From the NCBI RefSeq assembly GCF_009017415.1, contig NC_092409.1, positions 4,712,001 to 4,776,000 on the forward strand: a stretch of 64,000 bases of DNA, given 5' to 3'. Every line of letters begins with the position of its first letter. Position 1 is the first letter of the stretch. The translations under genes were made by a program, and so were the position numbers. Shown in pieces: positions 47,246 through 59,628 of this stretch. The notes under the pieces are model-generated. The model was not told the DNA's origin and ran no database searches. It saw only the letters and a program-made list of their open reading frames with translations. The stretch is from Aspergillus flavus (taxonomy: Eukaryota > Ascomycota > Eurotiomycetes > Eurotiales > Aspergillaceae).

Positions 47246-49711
47246 ATGTCCTCCACCGCGCATAACAGCCAACCATCCACCGGCAATGGTGTGACTAAAC
47301 GCAAGTCAGGTACGCAGCACAGTCATCACCCATCATGATACTTCCGTGTGTGTGTGTGAATATGCTGACACACCGCGATTTAGGCTCCGCAGCCTGTATT
47401 CACTGTCATCGGCGCAAAGTCCGATGCGATGCTCGCATTGTCGGCTTACCTTGCTCGAATTGTCGCTCTGCGGGAAAGGCCGATTGCCGCATCCATGAGA
47501 AGAAAAAACGCCTGGCTGTGCGCTCCATTCTTGATCCAGTCCCCATTCGCTGTCGTCCGCCCCCTGACTCCGATTCTACTCCCAAGCTATTACCGTCCAC
47601 ACCTATCCAGCCGAATGCCTTCACAACTGCCTTTCGGGGCGTCCAACCCGACGTGACGAGTCCTGTCGCAGCCGGTGCCCAAATCATTCAATCACCACAC
47701 TCCAGCTACACCAATGGTAACCATCTATCCAACAACCGTGGTTCCCAACCGATTACGGAAACCCAAACCTTCACTCGCCAACCGGGTGCCGACCGGTCCA
47801 TGGAACTAGAAAACAACGCAGATTTGGAGAAGCGACTCGTGAAGCTGATTGATGAGGAGGAGTCTGGCAGTCGAGAAATCCAAAGGGGTGTGAGGGCAAT
47901 CTATGTTGGTCATGAACTTTCGAATATGTCATTCTTGATCCGGCAACAGCGAGATAAAGACGACGATGTGTATCACTTTGCGGGCAATGAAATTCCTCGA
48001 CGGCAATTGAGAACAGGTCATGACCAGCTCCTTATGGATGCCCTCACACTGCCAGAACCAGCCCTTGCTGATGAGCTGGTAGAGGCGTACTTTATGCACG
48101 TAAACCCAGGGTATCCCATTATTGAGGAGGATCTGTTTATGACTCAATATCGTAATCGTGACCCCGCCGATCCGCCTCCAATATTACTTCTCCAAGCCAT
48201 TTTGCTTGTCGGGGCCCATGTCACACGTCCAAAAGCAGAGCGAGATGCGCTGAAGGAAATCTTCTTCCGTCGTGTCAAATGGCTATTCGACAGTCGTATT
48301 GAACGCAATCGTGATATTATGGTTCAAGCTGCATTGCTCATGACATGGCACTCGGACAGTGCTGATGACGACGTAGCGGCTAATGCCCACTACTGGGTGG
48401 GAGTAGCTGCTAGAATCGCCACAGGCCTTGGTATGCACCGTAACCCGGTATCTAGCAAATTTGTACCTCGCGATCGCCGGATGTGGAGAAGGTTATGGTA
48501 CATTCTGGTCCAATTTGATGTGATGGTGTCATTGTCATATGGCCGACCACAAGCTATGTAAGTTCTATTCGTTTATCGTCCGGATCTGGGAATTCGTACT
48601 CTAACCCAAAGCTTACATTAGCAACCTTGAGGACTCAGATGTCTCCCCTTTGACCCCTTCTGACTTTGAAGGGTGTGGTTCTCGAGTGCAAGCTGAGTAT
48701 GTTATTCACTTCTCAGAACTGTGTACAATGATCTCGTATATCGTGCGAGAACGATTTGGGTTGAGAGTCAGCGCTGAGCGCCGCAAAGCCGCCTTGCAAG
48801 AAGCAGACGAAGCCCTAGCGAATTGGTCCCTCAAGCTGCCAGACAGTTTACGCTTACGAGCCTCCGATATGGATCCGTGGTCTGCCATGCTTCATCTGAC
48901 ATATAACAACTTCCTGATTCTTCTTCATCGGCCACATCCAAGAGCTTCCGCATATTCAGACGACTACGGTCCGCATGACGCAGAAATCTGCAGTGCAGCC
49001 GCTGGAGTCATCGCTTCCATATTCGAGGAACTCCGCCTCAACGACCGGCTGAAGTTTTTGTGGTACTCTGGAGTGCATACGCTCTTCACAGCAATGATTC
49101 AAGTTCGGGTGGAACTTCGATTCTCAAATCCTGTCCTCGCAATCAACGCCTTGCGCCGCTTCGACTCGGCCTCATATTCTCTCCGTGAACTTGCGGAGTA
49201 TTGGTCTCACGCCAACACCATCTTAAGGTTATTTCAAGACTCTAAACGACTCCAGGAGGACTTGCGAATGGCTACCAGCGAAAGACCAAGACGATTCAGC
49301 ACACATGATCAAAATAAAAACACAACTAATCCCTCTAATCCTCATCCCACCCCCACCCCGAATCTCAATTCAAATACCACTATACAGAGCGCCCAGACCG
49401 AGCCGCGACCTCCATACGAAGTTCCTACCCCTGAATCTCCGCGTATGCCCCCAACCACCATGAGTCCACATCAGAACCAGCCATTCGACAGCTGGATCCC
49501 GTCTAGCCATCTGGCTTCTGTGGACCCAATAGACCAACCTAGAGAGTTCCTGGATTGGCGACAGCTCTTTTCCTTTACTGACCCGGATCAGTCCGTTCTT
49601 CCCGTTCCCATGGAAGGATTGCCAGAGTTAGAAGATGAATGGCGCCAAATATATTGGCAGGAAACTCCCATGTCTGATCTTCTCCAGGATGGAGGATGGA
49701 TGCATGGATAA
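47246..49711 (+). CDS. Zn2Cys6 transcription factor (CTF1/Far-like)
   Basis: A 775-aa nuclear regulator. Exons: 47246-47309, 47384-48557 and 48622-49711. The first intron (74 nt, with a GT repeat) precedes the DNA-binding domain: CIHCHRRKVRCDARIVGLPC then SNCRSAGKADC, pattern C-x2-C-x6-C-x8-C-x2-C-x7-C. The basic linker EKKKRLAVRS follows. The fungal-specific regulator middle domain is recognisable around YFMHVNPGYPIIEEDLFM, ILLLQAILLVGAHV and YWVGVAARIATGLGMHRNPV, the typical Gly-Leu-His-Arg block. The C-terminus is Pro/Asn/Thr-rich, consistent with an activation region. The spacing of the cysteines and the following KKKRLAV resemble the cutinase/fatty-acid regulators CTF1beta/FarB, so a role in fatty-acid or cutin use is possible but not shown. 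The start is the ATG giving MSSTAHNSQPSTGNG. Confidence 0.88.
47347..47358. repeat. Short (GT)6 run inside intron 1
   Basis: A GTGTGTGTGTGT run within the first intron of the Zn2Cys6 gene. Confidence 0.85.
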
Positions 49712-50496
49712 ATACATACTTACCCGGCGGACATATCTCGGTTCTTTTTGTTCCTTTGGATTTGACTAGAATGGCGATGCTTTATGATACCTGTTTCGTC
49801 TTTGTTGATGATCATATGACTATAATGGATTACACATGATACATACAACCTTTCGGATAACTACACACAAGTGCAAACTACATCGAGCTCTTGAAATTCA
49901 AATGTAAAAGTTTGCTCAGGTATTCATCGAGGACCGTGAGGTCCTAATTCATTCTCTCTATCGGTACCTCCTACACTGTTTCATACTTTGAGAAAAAAAA
50001 ATAATCAACTGGAATCACTAAATACAATCAGAAGCTGAGTCGAAGCGATGTGAGCCCGACACGTCACCCAGCCCAAGCACGCAAATGAGGGATATGACTG
50101 TAGAAGAAAAACGTAAAGGAGTTTTGGAGTGGCCCACTTTACAAGCAATGGTACAAGTCTTGTTCTGAGTCCAAGAAGACATCGCATAGGCATTGACCCC
50201 CAAAAAAGAAAACAAGAACACGCGCCGACCCTTCGCAGCTCTCTTTATACCTCTGTACTCGTAATCAATCCATAAATATCCCATAAATAACCCATTGCAT
50301 CGTACGACGTCATTAAGATGCTGTACAGGGAGACGCTCCAAAGGTAAGAAAAGACCTTTCGCCCGGTCTAAAAGATCTGGGCCTGGCAATAACACAAGGT
50401 TGGCTTCCTAAGTCCTAAAGCTGCGTTGAGTGCAACGTCAATCGATCTTTGACTGGAGAAAAGCTGTTGGTTCCTCAGATCTCACGTGCACAGACA
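49712..50496. other. Convergent 3' intergenic region (Zn2Cys6 / HapC)
   Basis: 785 bp between the two stop codons, without a recognised gene. A CACGTG lies at 50483-50488, close to the HapC stop. Confidence 0.5.
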
Positions 50497-51658
50497 TTAA
50501 TAGGAATCGCCAGCCGTTCCATTGTGCGGCTGGCCCACCATGGGCGGGTACCCATAGGCAGAGGGATCTTGTTCAGTGGGATCTAAGCTTGGATTCATGA
50601 TGCTGTTGGTGTTATCAGCAGCATCGGGGAATCCTCCCGCGGTTGCCGGACGTCCTCCTGGAGCAGAGCTTACGCCTCCGACCGGTCCGCCAGAGGCGTA
50701 TCCGCTGCTGGTTGGCCTGTTCTGATGCTCACCCCTCGCAGATTGGGTCTATGAAGTTAATCAGCATTGTACATCCTGCCCGAGAACACTGCCGACGGCT
50801 GGTGGAAGGGCAGGGAACTCAGAGCGTTGCACAGGTCTCACCTCACGGTACTTCGACAAATAGATTTTAAGGGCTTCCGCATAGTTTTCAAAACCCAGCG
50901 AGGTCATGGCAAACAGGATGTCCTCTCCATTGACGGTTTTGCGCTTTTCCTGTTGGCACTTCTCGGACGCTGTGACTCCAGTCAGGTTACGCCGGCGAAT
51001 TTTTACTGGCAAACTGATAAGACAGCCATACTAACCTTCACTGGTAATGAATGAGATGAACTCGCTCACACATTCTTGCATACATTCCTTGGCTTCTTTT
51101 GCAATCTTGGCATTGTCCGGCAGGGCCAATTTCATGATGCGGGCAACTTTGAACTATACGTTAGCACATCCCCGTTGCAATCAATTCCGATAGCACGCAA
51201 AATATCCGTAGATGCGCATCGAGTAAAAGACTCAATTGGCGCATCAAGGGAGAGTAGGCATGCTTGCCCTGCAAAGAGGGGAGAATCAAAATAAATAGGA
51301 GCAAAGGACGACGACTTTTGACAAAAGGGAGAATAGAGTATGAGGGAGAAAGGGAAAGAATTGAGAAGTAAAAGGAAGGGAAAAAAATTGTAATATGACT
51401 TGTATGGGCGGTGGGCAAATGTAGTCGGGAAGACCGCTGTTGACCAGCAGGCAAGCCGTAAGGTACGCGCAAATCAGAAGCTGCAGGGGAACGCAACTAA
51501 CCATTGGCAATGGGTAACCACCTATCCTGCTCCTTCACTTCAAACTCTCCCTGGTTCTGTGCCTGGTCTTGTTGTTCCTTGTCCATTTGTTCCTGCTCTT
51601 CACCCGATTGAACTTCAGGTTCCACTTCAGGTTCTTTCGAAGGAGAGGTCGACGACAT
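50497..51658 (-). CDS. hapC: CCAAT-binding complex subunit HapC (NF-YB/Hap3)
   Basis: A 215-aa histone-fold subunit of the nuclear CCAAT-binding complex, which with HapB and HapE recognises CCAAT and, with HapX, senses iron. Exons on the minus strand: 51658-51502, 51146-51036, 50969-50842 and 50748-50497. The conserved core is [19 protein letters not shown], then [40 protein letters not shown] and [20 protein letters not shown], ending YLSKYRE, interrupted by introns exactly within ANV, at SEA and after YRE. The first intron is long for this window (355 nt). The N-terminus is acidic and Gln-rich ([20 protein letters not shown]). The C-terminal exon is Gly/Pro/Asn-rich and ends AGDSY. All frames close (648 nt). 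CCAAT boxes upstream suggest possible self-control. Confidence 0.96.
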
Positions 51659-51832
51659 GATTTTTAGCTGTTTTCAGGGCGCGCAGCGGGTCCTGGATTT
51701 AGAATGGAACGACTGATGCTATTTGCTCTGTTGGCAAACCACGTCACCGATGCGGGCGGCGCGCGATGAGTTTCGGCCCTGAACGCGAGGATAGCTTTGC
51801 GCCAAGGGAAGAGGGTACCTGGCTGGGCAGCG

Positions 51833-52492
51833 ATTGGATTCGCTTCACAGCAGCCTAAATGGGGAAGGATGAGGAGCAAATGTCAGCGCGTGTGGGGGAT
51901 TGGCAATGCTTCCGCGACAGCTCTGCTGGCAGTATGTAAGTTAAGGTCCACCGGGATGGTTATTCGACGATGATCATATGAGAAGCGCGGCAGGAGAGCT
52001 TGTTTTGGGGGGATTATTATGACTGTTTTGGGGTATTTTGGTAATTTTGGGGGTTGGACTAAATCTGATTTGATGCCCAGAGACGAGGATGGCGCACCGA
52101 TCTTCTGGAACCTCCAGGGCGTCGTTGGGGCCGAGTCAGGAAAGAGTTAGACTTACAAACTGCAGCAAGTGGTAACGTCCACTCCAATACGGGCGAGATC
52201 TGGGAAAGCGGGACGTGACGCGGGTAATGCAACACGAAAGGTAACCAGTGGGTCACAGTACAGTGGCACGTTGCTCAGATGGGGGGTGGAAACGTTCAAG
52301 GAACCAGGACGATTCGGCGATCGGGTTATTTTGCTTTAGGGAGCCACACGAATGCTGGTTGAGAGGGTGTGGTTGGTTCTCTGGACCAGTAGATAACAGT
52401 GATAATTACTGGGGATGCGCGCAGGCAATCAATTGGCGAACCAGGAGTTCCTGACAGTCAAGCACGATCACTGGCTAATACTAAAAACCAAT
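51833..52492. promoter_or_regulatory. Four CCAAT/ATTGG boxes upstream of HapC
   Basis: ATTGG at 51833-51837, 51899-51903 and 52432-52436, and CCAAT at 52488-52492, all upstream of the HapC start (51658, minus strand). The two nearest lie about 175 and 240 bp upstream, a usual range for CCAAT-binding-complex sites. About 1-2 copies of this 5-mer would be expected by chance in 850 bp, so the excess is modest. Confidence 0.5.
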
Positions 52493-52676
52493 GAGAGTGG
52501 ATGATATTATGGAAAATGATCCTCTCCTCCACACAGACCGCGAAGGAACGGGGAAATGGAGAATTGCCGACGGGAAGAAAATATGGTTTGATGATGGTTC
52601 GGATTGAAATCGAGTGATAGATTGACTGAGGGGGAGGACGAGAAAGGATGCAGAAAGAGAGTGTTGCGAGTGAGGA

Positions 52677-52693
52677 AGAGAGAGAGAGAGAGA
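52677..52693. repeat. Short (AG)n microsatellite
   Basis: A 17-nt AG dinucleotide run in the HapC upstream region. Confidence 0.9.
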
Positions 52694-55408
52694 CAGTGAC
52701 CGTGACGGGAGATGGACAAGGCCAAAAGAAGTGGATGGCCTCAGGATTCCATCTCTCTCTGCGAAATCAATACCATCCTCATACAGAGAACTCCGGTATC
52801 AATCTTCTTCTTTGGCTATGGCTCCACCCAGGATGCAGAGGGGTGTGTATTAGAAACGTAACACACGTGATGTATGATGACACCGGGTTCATCTGTGGAG
52901 CAGTACCAATACTACTACTTCTTGAAAGTACATACTACTGAGAAAACCTCGCTTTCAGCGTCTTTATTGGCCAGTTTTGGTTTGACCAGAGCGGTACTTA
53001 ATACTCTCTCAAAGTACTAGGTTGACTAGAGTATCTCCTGTCACCAGATCAAACCCTCGGATCCTCTGTTCCTAGTGGCTCAGTCTGTCATTTGGGTTCT
53101 GTCTATTACCTAGTCTGCCCCGCTTATCACATACATCCGATGCAAGAAAACGAATGGAATACCGGATCAGGCATCCAAATCAACAACAACTTTGTGAATA
53201 AAGACAAGGTGGACTAACAGTTGGCCTTGTATGCCTGGATATTTTTATATCAGGCAAACCTGCAGCATCCAGCCACCCACCTGCAGCCCAAGACCAGCGT
53301 GGTGTTGCAAGGCATCCATCCATCGACTGTTTCTGGAGCCGGTGGATCAATCACATTTTTCTACCCAAGAGTCGGTCATGTATGCCCTATCTCAGGGTCC
53401 CCGCGCGAAACCTGTACATGCTTCATCACCCATGATGTATGGACTGAAAAAGGGCATGTGGGATTGTCCGTCCAGTCTGCCTTCTACTCCAGAGTATGCA
53501 GGTTCATCGGCAAGTTCGCCGAGGCTGACATGAAGCAACCAGTCAGAATGTGGGGGATAGAAAGTGATCAGACGAGATCTTACCGGAGTGGTAGACCGGC
53601 ATGTCATTCTGAAACAACCTACTTTCTGACACTATCTCCCTGCAGTCCCATGATTGGCTCCTACGCCAAACACTATACAGCTGGCAGTGTATACCTGTCG
53701 AACTACATGATATGTGGTTGTTTGCCATTTACATGCAAACCCAACAGTACGCTATTGCCGTGGCGTCATCAACATCGCATTGCTCTGTATCTCGCCGCAT
53801 ATGTCTCCGAGGATCTGTTTGTCTCATTTACAACAGGACAGTGGTCATATCTTTGCAGTAGCCAAGTCTGGTTGACCACTGCACAGGATTGTTTTAATCT
53901 CTAATATGCCCCTCCCCCCCTCTGCAAAGTAACGATAGAATGCTGTATTTTGTGATACCTTTCTCGACAGATGCCCTGCAGAGTTTTGAGCCTCTGTGGG
54001 CTTCTGAAGAGCAGAACATGGAGTCCTTCATATGCATCTACGTAAAGTAGTAAAACCAGCCACCCCAAGGCTAGCATAGCTCATATTATGACGAGATAAT
54101 ACTTTGAGGCTAACACAGAGACCGTCAATGCACTAATAATGAGGAACGATAGAAGGAATATCTCAATCTACACTATTCCTGTACTTCGAAGCAAGCCACC
54201 TCTCATGGCACTTCCGAACCAAGGGCATCGTCTGTATGTAACTCTCACTACGAGAACACTTCACTATCTCGTCTCTGATCCGTGTCCTCACTCTCGTACT
54301 GCCGTCTGCTGTCCCCTTCAACCCCACACAATATTTGACTCCCTCGGACCTATTCCACTCCTTCCCAGAGCTATTACATCCACGAACCTAGCTGTATTCA
54401 TACATCTCTTCATGACCAAGCACCTCTCAAGTGAGCACTATGCTAACAAACAAAGCAAACAAAGTGCACAAGGCGAAAGCTCGAAAGGGTAAGGTTAAAA
54501 AAGGAACTCGTGCTGTTTGACCTTGGACTCAAAAGCAAAAAAAAAAATACAAGGCTTCTAAGAGCTATCAGGCTCGGAAACTAGATCAGAACGCGAATTA
54601 CTGGGAGAAAATGGCGAAAGGCTCAACGAGAGATGTGACAAAAAGACGCCGTCGATGGAGGACTGCGCCAGAATGAGTATTATTGAGTCCCGCTCGGTGG
54701 ATATGAAGGAAAAATAAAATTCAAGACGACAACGAGAAGGCTCGACGAGGTGTCTATAAAGGGTTCGGCGTAGCAGGAAAACCAACGAATGCTACAACAG
54801 GCCTGGTAAGCATTGATAAGAGATGTTGTTTTGGAAGAGACCCGATCCGAACTCATCGTCACCAATGCTTTAGATATGCAAATGTTTTCTAGTTACGCGG
54901 ATCTATATTGGCTAGGTCCAAGGTATCTTTTCAGGGAATAAAAAGCCCATTCAACCGGGTGCAGATAAGGGCAACGATAATGGTTGAGAAGAGATGGATA
55001 GTCTACTGAAAAGGCTGGTTTGATTTGCTCTGCTAGAGCATCTAGAAAACCGAGGAAGAATAGTTTACAATGACAGATTTCAATCCACGAGCGTCAGTTC
55101 CTGCCTGTGGTATAGGCAGAGGAGCGAGTAAGCATATATATCCAGTCGTTTCTCATACGCCTACCTAGTTCCATAGGCTGGCGTCGTACACACCACTGGA
55201 CTATGTGGCCGGTTTCGCGACGTAGGTGATTTCCATCGCGGCTCTAGCGCAAAGGCTACGAAGACCTGTCAAGACATTCGGACCTTTTTCTTTTCAGACT
55301 CCTGGTAACGCCATTTTGTTCACCCTCTATTTCCCGATGAACCAATACAGACATTAGGAAAGGGGCGTAGAAAGAGATAACGAATCGCTAATACAAATCA
55401 AATTGGGT

Positions 55409-56010
55409 TCAAGGTTGTACGACTTGGATATTGTTCTTTTTCTGTATAGTAAGACAGGTTAGCCCCCATACTTCATTCCCCAATGGAGACCTCTGTTAAA
55501 TCTCGAACAGCGATCGAAAATAAACTAACCTTCCAGTTGTCCAGTTCCGTCTGCTTAGACTTGTATTGCTTCAACAGCTCTTCCAACACTTGCTTCAGGC
55601 CATCGGAGTTGGTCTTCAACGTGGGTAGGACGTCTTTGATTGTCCGCTCAACCAGAACACCATTCACCATGCGGAAACACTTTCTCTCTTCAGGGAGGGG
55701 TTCGAGTGTCTCGATGACAAGCCTAGATGTAAACGTCAAATGTCAATATTATTAGACAATTCTAAACTATCTATAGTTCGCCGATGTATTCGAAGAAAAA
55801 TAGCCAGGTAGACTCACTTATGTTCCTCAGCTTCCTGCTCAATATCTCCAATCTTCTGCGCCATCTGTTGCAGTGTGTTTTTGTAATTCGAGTATTGGAG
55901 CTGGAGCTCTGCGCCGCATTAGCTTCGAATCTCTCGTACTCTCGCAGTCATAGAAAATTGATAAGCATACCCTGTTGCCTCTTAGGGTTTACTTGCTGTT
56001 GGCTGGCCAT
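55409..56010 (-). CDS. Prefoldin subunit 2
   Basis: A 118-aa beta-type subunit of the cytosolic prefoldin hexamer that passes unfolded actin and tubulin to the CCT chaperonin. Four exons on the minus strand: 56010-55971, 55908-55818, 55722-55530 and a 33-nt last exon 55441-55409. The protein reads as two long coiled-coil helices around a short beta-hairpin: the N-helix ELQLQYSNYKNTLQQMAQKI, the hairpin CFRMVNGVLVERTIKDVLPT, and the C-helix LKQVLEELLKQYKSKQTELD ending WKKKNNIQVVQP. The last exon supplies KKNNIQVVQP, the conserved end, which confirms the splice (a frame without it runs into VSLFSIAV). It diverges from PRP16; its promoter is the 483-bp spacer. Confidence 0.94.
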
Positions 56011-56493
56011 TTTTGTCTGCGAGTCGTAACAGCGCGTTGTTGCAAAGCTGGAGTTGCGGGGCGGGGCGTTTGATATCGGAGTTGATGTTTCGCGCAGTGT
56101 TCTTGTCCGCGAAGATCCCACTATACTATGGGGTACCACCAAACTAAGCCAGATTGAGACCACCACAGAGACAATATCTCTACACTAATGATACGCAGAA
56201 GTTGCCAACTACATTTTACGTGAATCTAGTGTGTGATATCATTTTTCTTTTCCACTGAGCTTGACCCCCTCAATGTGGTTACTGATAGCACGTGACACTA
56301 CGCATCTGTTTGCATAATTTGTTCGTTTATCGGCGATAATCAATTGTTTCCTATCAATCATCTCTTCCGCTTCAACCTCACCACAGGGCTTCGGGCAGGC
56401 AACCGGCGGCCCTTTGCGAAATTTTCGACACCTTTCGGGGCCCCTCAATTCGGTAAATATTGTTATAACTCGACATCGAGTTACATCTTCACA
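56011..56493. other. Divergent promoter (prefoldin 2 / PRP16)
   Basis: 483 bp between divergent starts, with one CACGTG at 56289-56294. The PRP16 frame stays open upstream of its ATG to about 56344 but has no ATG there. Confidence 0.55.
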
Positions 56494-59287
56494 ATGGCAA
56501 GCAACGACATGCCCCCAGCCAAACGGCTGAAAAGCTCCAACCTACCGCCACCGCTTCGCGACGCGAAGCGCAAAGACATCGACAACTGGGAAACGAACCG
56601 AATGCTCACATCTGGAGTCGCCCAACGACGAGACTTCGATGGGGATTTCATGCCCGAAGATGATGAGGGTACTCGTGTACACTTGCTCGTCCATGACCTC
56701 CGCCCGCCTTTCCTCGATGGCCGCACGATCTTTACCAAGCAGCTGGAGCCCATTTCAGCCGTACGTGATCCGCAGAGTGATATGGCTGTATTCAGTCGGA
56801 AAGGAAGCAAGGTCGTGCGGGAGCGTCGTCAACAGAGAGAGCGACAGAAACAAGCGCAAGAGGCGACGACAATGGCGGGAACGGCACTTGGGAATCTGAT
56901 GGGGGTCAAGGAAGACGAAGGTGACAGTGCTGTCGCGCTACCTGTGGAGGAAACATACAAACATGGTAATAAGTTTGCAAAGCATTTGAAGAAAGATGAG
57001 GGTGGTCAGAGTTCATTTAGCAAGAGCAAGACGCTTCGCGAACAGAGAGAATACTTGCCGGCTTTCGCCGTGAGAGAAGACTTATTACGAGTCATACGGG
57101 ATAACCAGGTGATTGTGGTTGTTGGTGAGACAGGTTCGGGAAAAACAACCCAATTGACGCAGTTCCTACACGAAGACGGCTATTCGAAGTTCGGCATGAT
57201 CGGTTGCACACAGCCTCGTCGAGTGGCGGCCATGAGTGTCGCAAAGCGTGTTAGTGAGGAAATGGAGGTCGATTTGGGTGACCTGGTCGGTTATGCTATT
57301 CGATTTGAAGACTGTACGACCGATCAGACGGTCATCAAGTATATGACCGATGGTGTTCTACTACGAGAGTCGCTAGCCCAACCTGACCTCGACAAATATT
57401 CATGCATCATCATGGATGAGGCACACGAAAGAGCTCTGAATACCGACGTGCTGATGGGGCTTCTGAAAAAGGTATTAGCTCGGAGAAGGGACCTGAAGTT
57501 GATCGTCACCTCAGCCACGATGAATGCAGAACGCTTTTCAAGATTCTTTGGTGGTGCCCCAGAGTTTATTATCCCTGGAAGGACATTCCCGGTAGATGTC
57601 CACTTCTCCCGTACACCCTGTGAGGATTACGTCGATAGTGCGGTCAAGCAGGTCTTGGCCATCCACGTTTCTCAAGGTCCCGGCGATATCCTTGTCTTCA
57701 TGACGGGCCAAGAGGATATCGAGGCGACTTGCGAGTTAGTCGATGAGCGGTTGAAGTTGTTGAATGACCCACCGAAGCTTAGCATATTACCCATTTACAG
57801 TCAAATGCCGGCAGAACAACAGGCGAAGATTTTCGAAAAAGCGGCCCCAGGCGTACGGAAGGTGATCGTTGCCACGAACATTGCTGAAACCAGCTTGACG
57901 GTGGACGGTATCATGTATGTCGTTGACGCCGGTTTCTCGAAGCTGAAAGTCTACAATCCCCGAATGGGTATGGATACACTGCAGATCACGCCGATCTCAC
58001 AGGCCAATGCCAACCAGCGTTCCGGGCGTGCGGGACGGACAGGGCCTGGCAAAGCTTACCGTCTCTACACCGAGGTGGCATACAAGAATGAGTTGTATAT
58101 ACAGACTATACCTGAAATCCAGCGTACCAGCTTGTCCAACACGGTTCTTCTTCTCAAGTCTCTTGGGGTCAAGGACCTTTTAGACTTCGACTTCATGGAT
58201 CCGCCGCCACAGGAAACCATCTCAACGTCACTCTTCGAGCTCTGGTCTTTGGGTGCGCTGGATAACCTCGGTGATCTCACGCCGTTGGGACGTCAGATGA
58301 CACCATTCCCCATGGACCCACCGCTCGCCAAGCTTCTCATAACGGCCGCCGAGAACTACGAGTGCAGTGAGGAAATGCTGACCATTGTATCTATGTTGTC
58401 TGTGCCGAGTGTCTTCTACCGTCCCAAAGAGCGCATGGAAGAGTCGGATGCAGCCCGTGAGAAATTCTTCGTCCCCGAATCAGACCACTTGACGCTGCTC
58501 CATGTTTATACCCAATGGAGAACCAATGGCTATTCAGATGGCTGGTGTATCAAACATTTTCTTCACTCGAAGGCCCTGCGGCGAGCCAAGGAAGTCCGCG
58601 AACAACTTCATGACATCATGACCGTGCAGAAGATGCCGCTCGTCAGCTGCGGAACAGACTGGGATGTGATCCGTAAATGCATTTGCTCTGGATTCTACCA
58701 TCAAGCTGCGAAGGTGAAGGGTATCGGCGAGTTCATCAATCTGCGGACCAGTGTGACCATGCAGTTGCATCCAACCAGCGCGCTGTACGGTCTGGGATAT
58801 GTGCCCGAGTATGTGGTCTACCATGAATTGATTTTAACCAGCAAGGAGTACATGTCCACTGTCACTGCCGTGGATCCTCACGTAAGTTGCTATCCAATCC
58901 CCCGTTTCAAAAGCGTGAAACTAATATCTGTACTAGTGGCTCGCTGAACTCGGAGGCGTCTTCTACTCTGTCAAAGAAAAAGGATACTCGCAGCGGGAAC
59001 GCCGCGTAACAGAACTTGAATTCAATCGCCGCATGGAGATCGAGACTCAGATCGCCGCAGACCGTGAACGGGCTGCAGCAGAGAAGCAGAGAGAAATCGA
59101 GCGGAACGACCCATCAAGACGGAAGAAAGAAGTCGAGGTGGGGGGTTCTGCCGTGCGACGTCCAGTCATCACCGGCAAAAAGGTTGGCGGTGTCACAGCA
59201 TCGTCCACATCGCGGAATGGCTCTGGTGGTGGTGGCAGCGTGGTCAAGAAACCACAGGTGAAGAGACGACCCGGACGAGCATTTTAG
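56494..59287 (+). CDS. PRP16: Pre-mRNA splicing DEAH helicase Prp16 (DHX38)
   Basis: A 912-aa nuclear DEAH-box ATPase that remodels the spliceosome after the first catalytic step and proofreads splice sites. Exons: 56494-58881 and 58937-59287 (55-nt intron). Motifs in order: [11 protein letters not shown], Ia [64 protein letters not shown] and [20 protein letters not shown]. The winged-helix/ratchet and OB regions follow, with [20 protein letters not shown] and [20 protein letters not shown] before the junction and [17 protein letters not shown] after it. The N-terminus up to about aa 190 is charged ([20 protein letters not shown]) and the C-terminus is Lys/Arg/Gly-rich. Among DEAH splicing factors the flanking sequences best fit Prp16 rather than Prp2, Prp22 or Prp43. 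Confidence 0.95.
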
Positions 59288-59628
59288 AAGGTTGCAACTT
59301 GCATGGACTGTACAGTATACGCATAGACTACACTACTACTATATACCCTGATTAGGCATTGCATGAGTCGGTTACGGACTGGACGGTATAAAATACAAAA
59401 GGCGTTATGGAGATTGCATCAATAGCTTCTCACTCCACACCCAAACACCCAACCAAACACCTATCGAAAAAGAAAGAAAGAAAAGGGAACCAACCACATC
59501 AATGGATTCCCCATCTAATCTAACCCTAACAAACCATAATAAACACAAAGAATCCACCAGGGAAACTAACTAAATCCCTTCACAACCACCAACCACCACA
59601 ACCCCATACCAAAAGCCCATTCAATCAA
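59288..59628. other. Convergent 3' region (PRP16 / OST2)
   Basis: 341 bp, A/C-rich on the plus strand (many CCAAAC/AACCA pieces), between two stop codons. Nothing else is seen. Confidence 0.5.

Larger units (their letters stand above)
51659..55408. other. 3.75-kb gene-poor region between HapC and prefoldin 2
   Basis: The part up to about 52700 is the HapC promoter, with CCAAT/ATTGG at 51833, 51899, 52432 and 52488, and an (AG)n run at 52677-52693. A CACGTG is at 52864-52869. From 53221 to 53904 the plus strand stays open for 684 nt, but its first ATG is at 53530 and the translation matches no family I know. The rest (54.0-55.4 kb) has only short frames. It may hold a non-coding transcript or a lineage-specific gene. 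Confidence 0.5.

Noticed and set aside
54139..54492. 117-aa plus-strand frame in the gene-poor region
   Set aside because: Begins with ATG but has no recognisable motif, conserved pattern or splice partners; likely chance.
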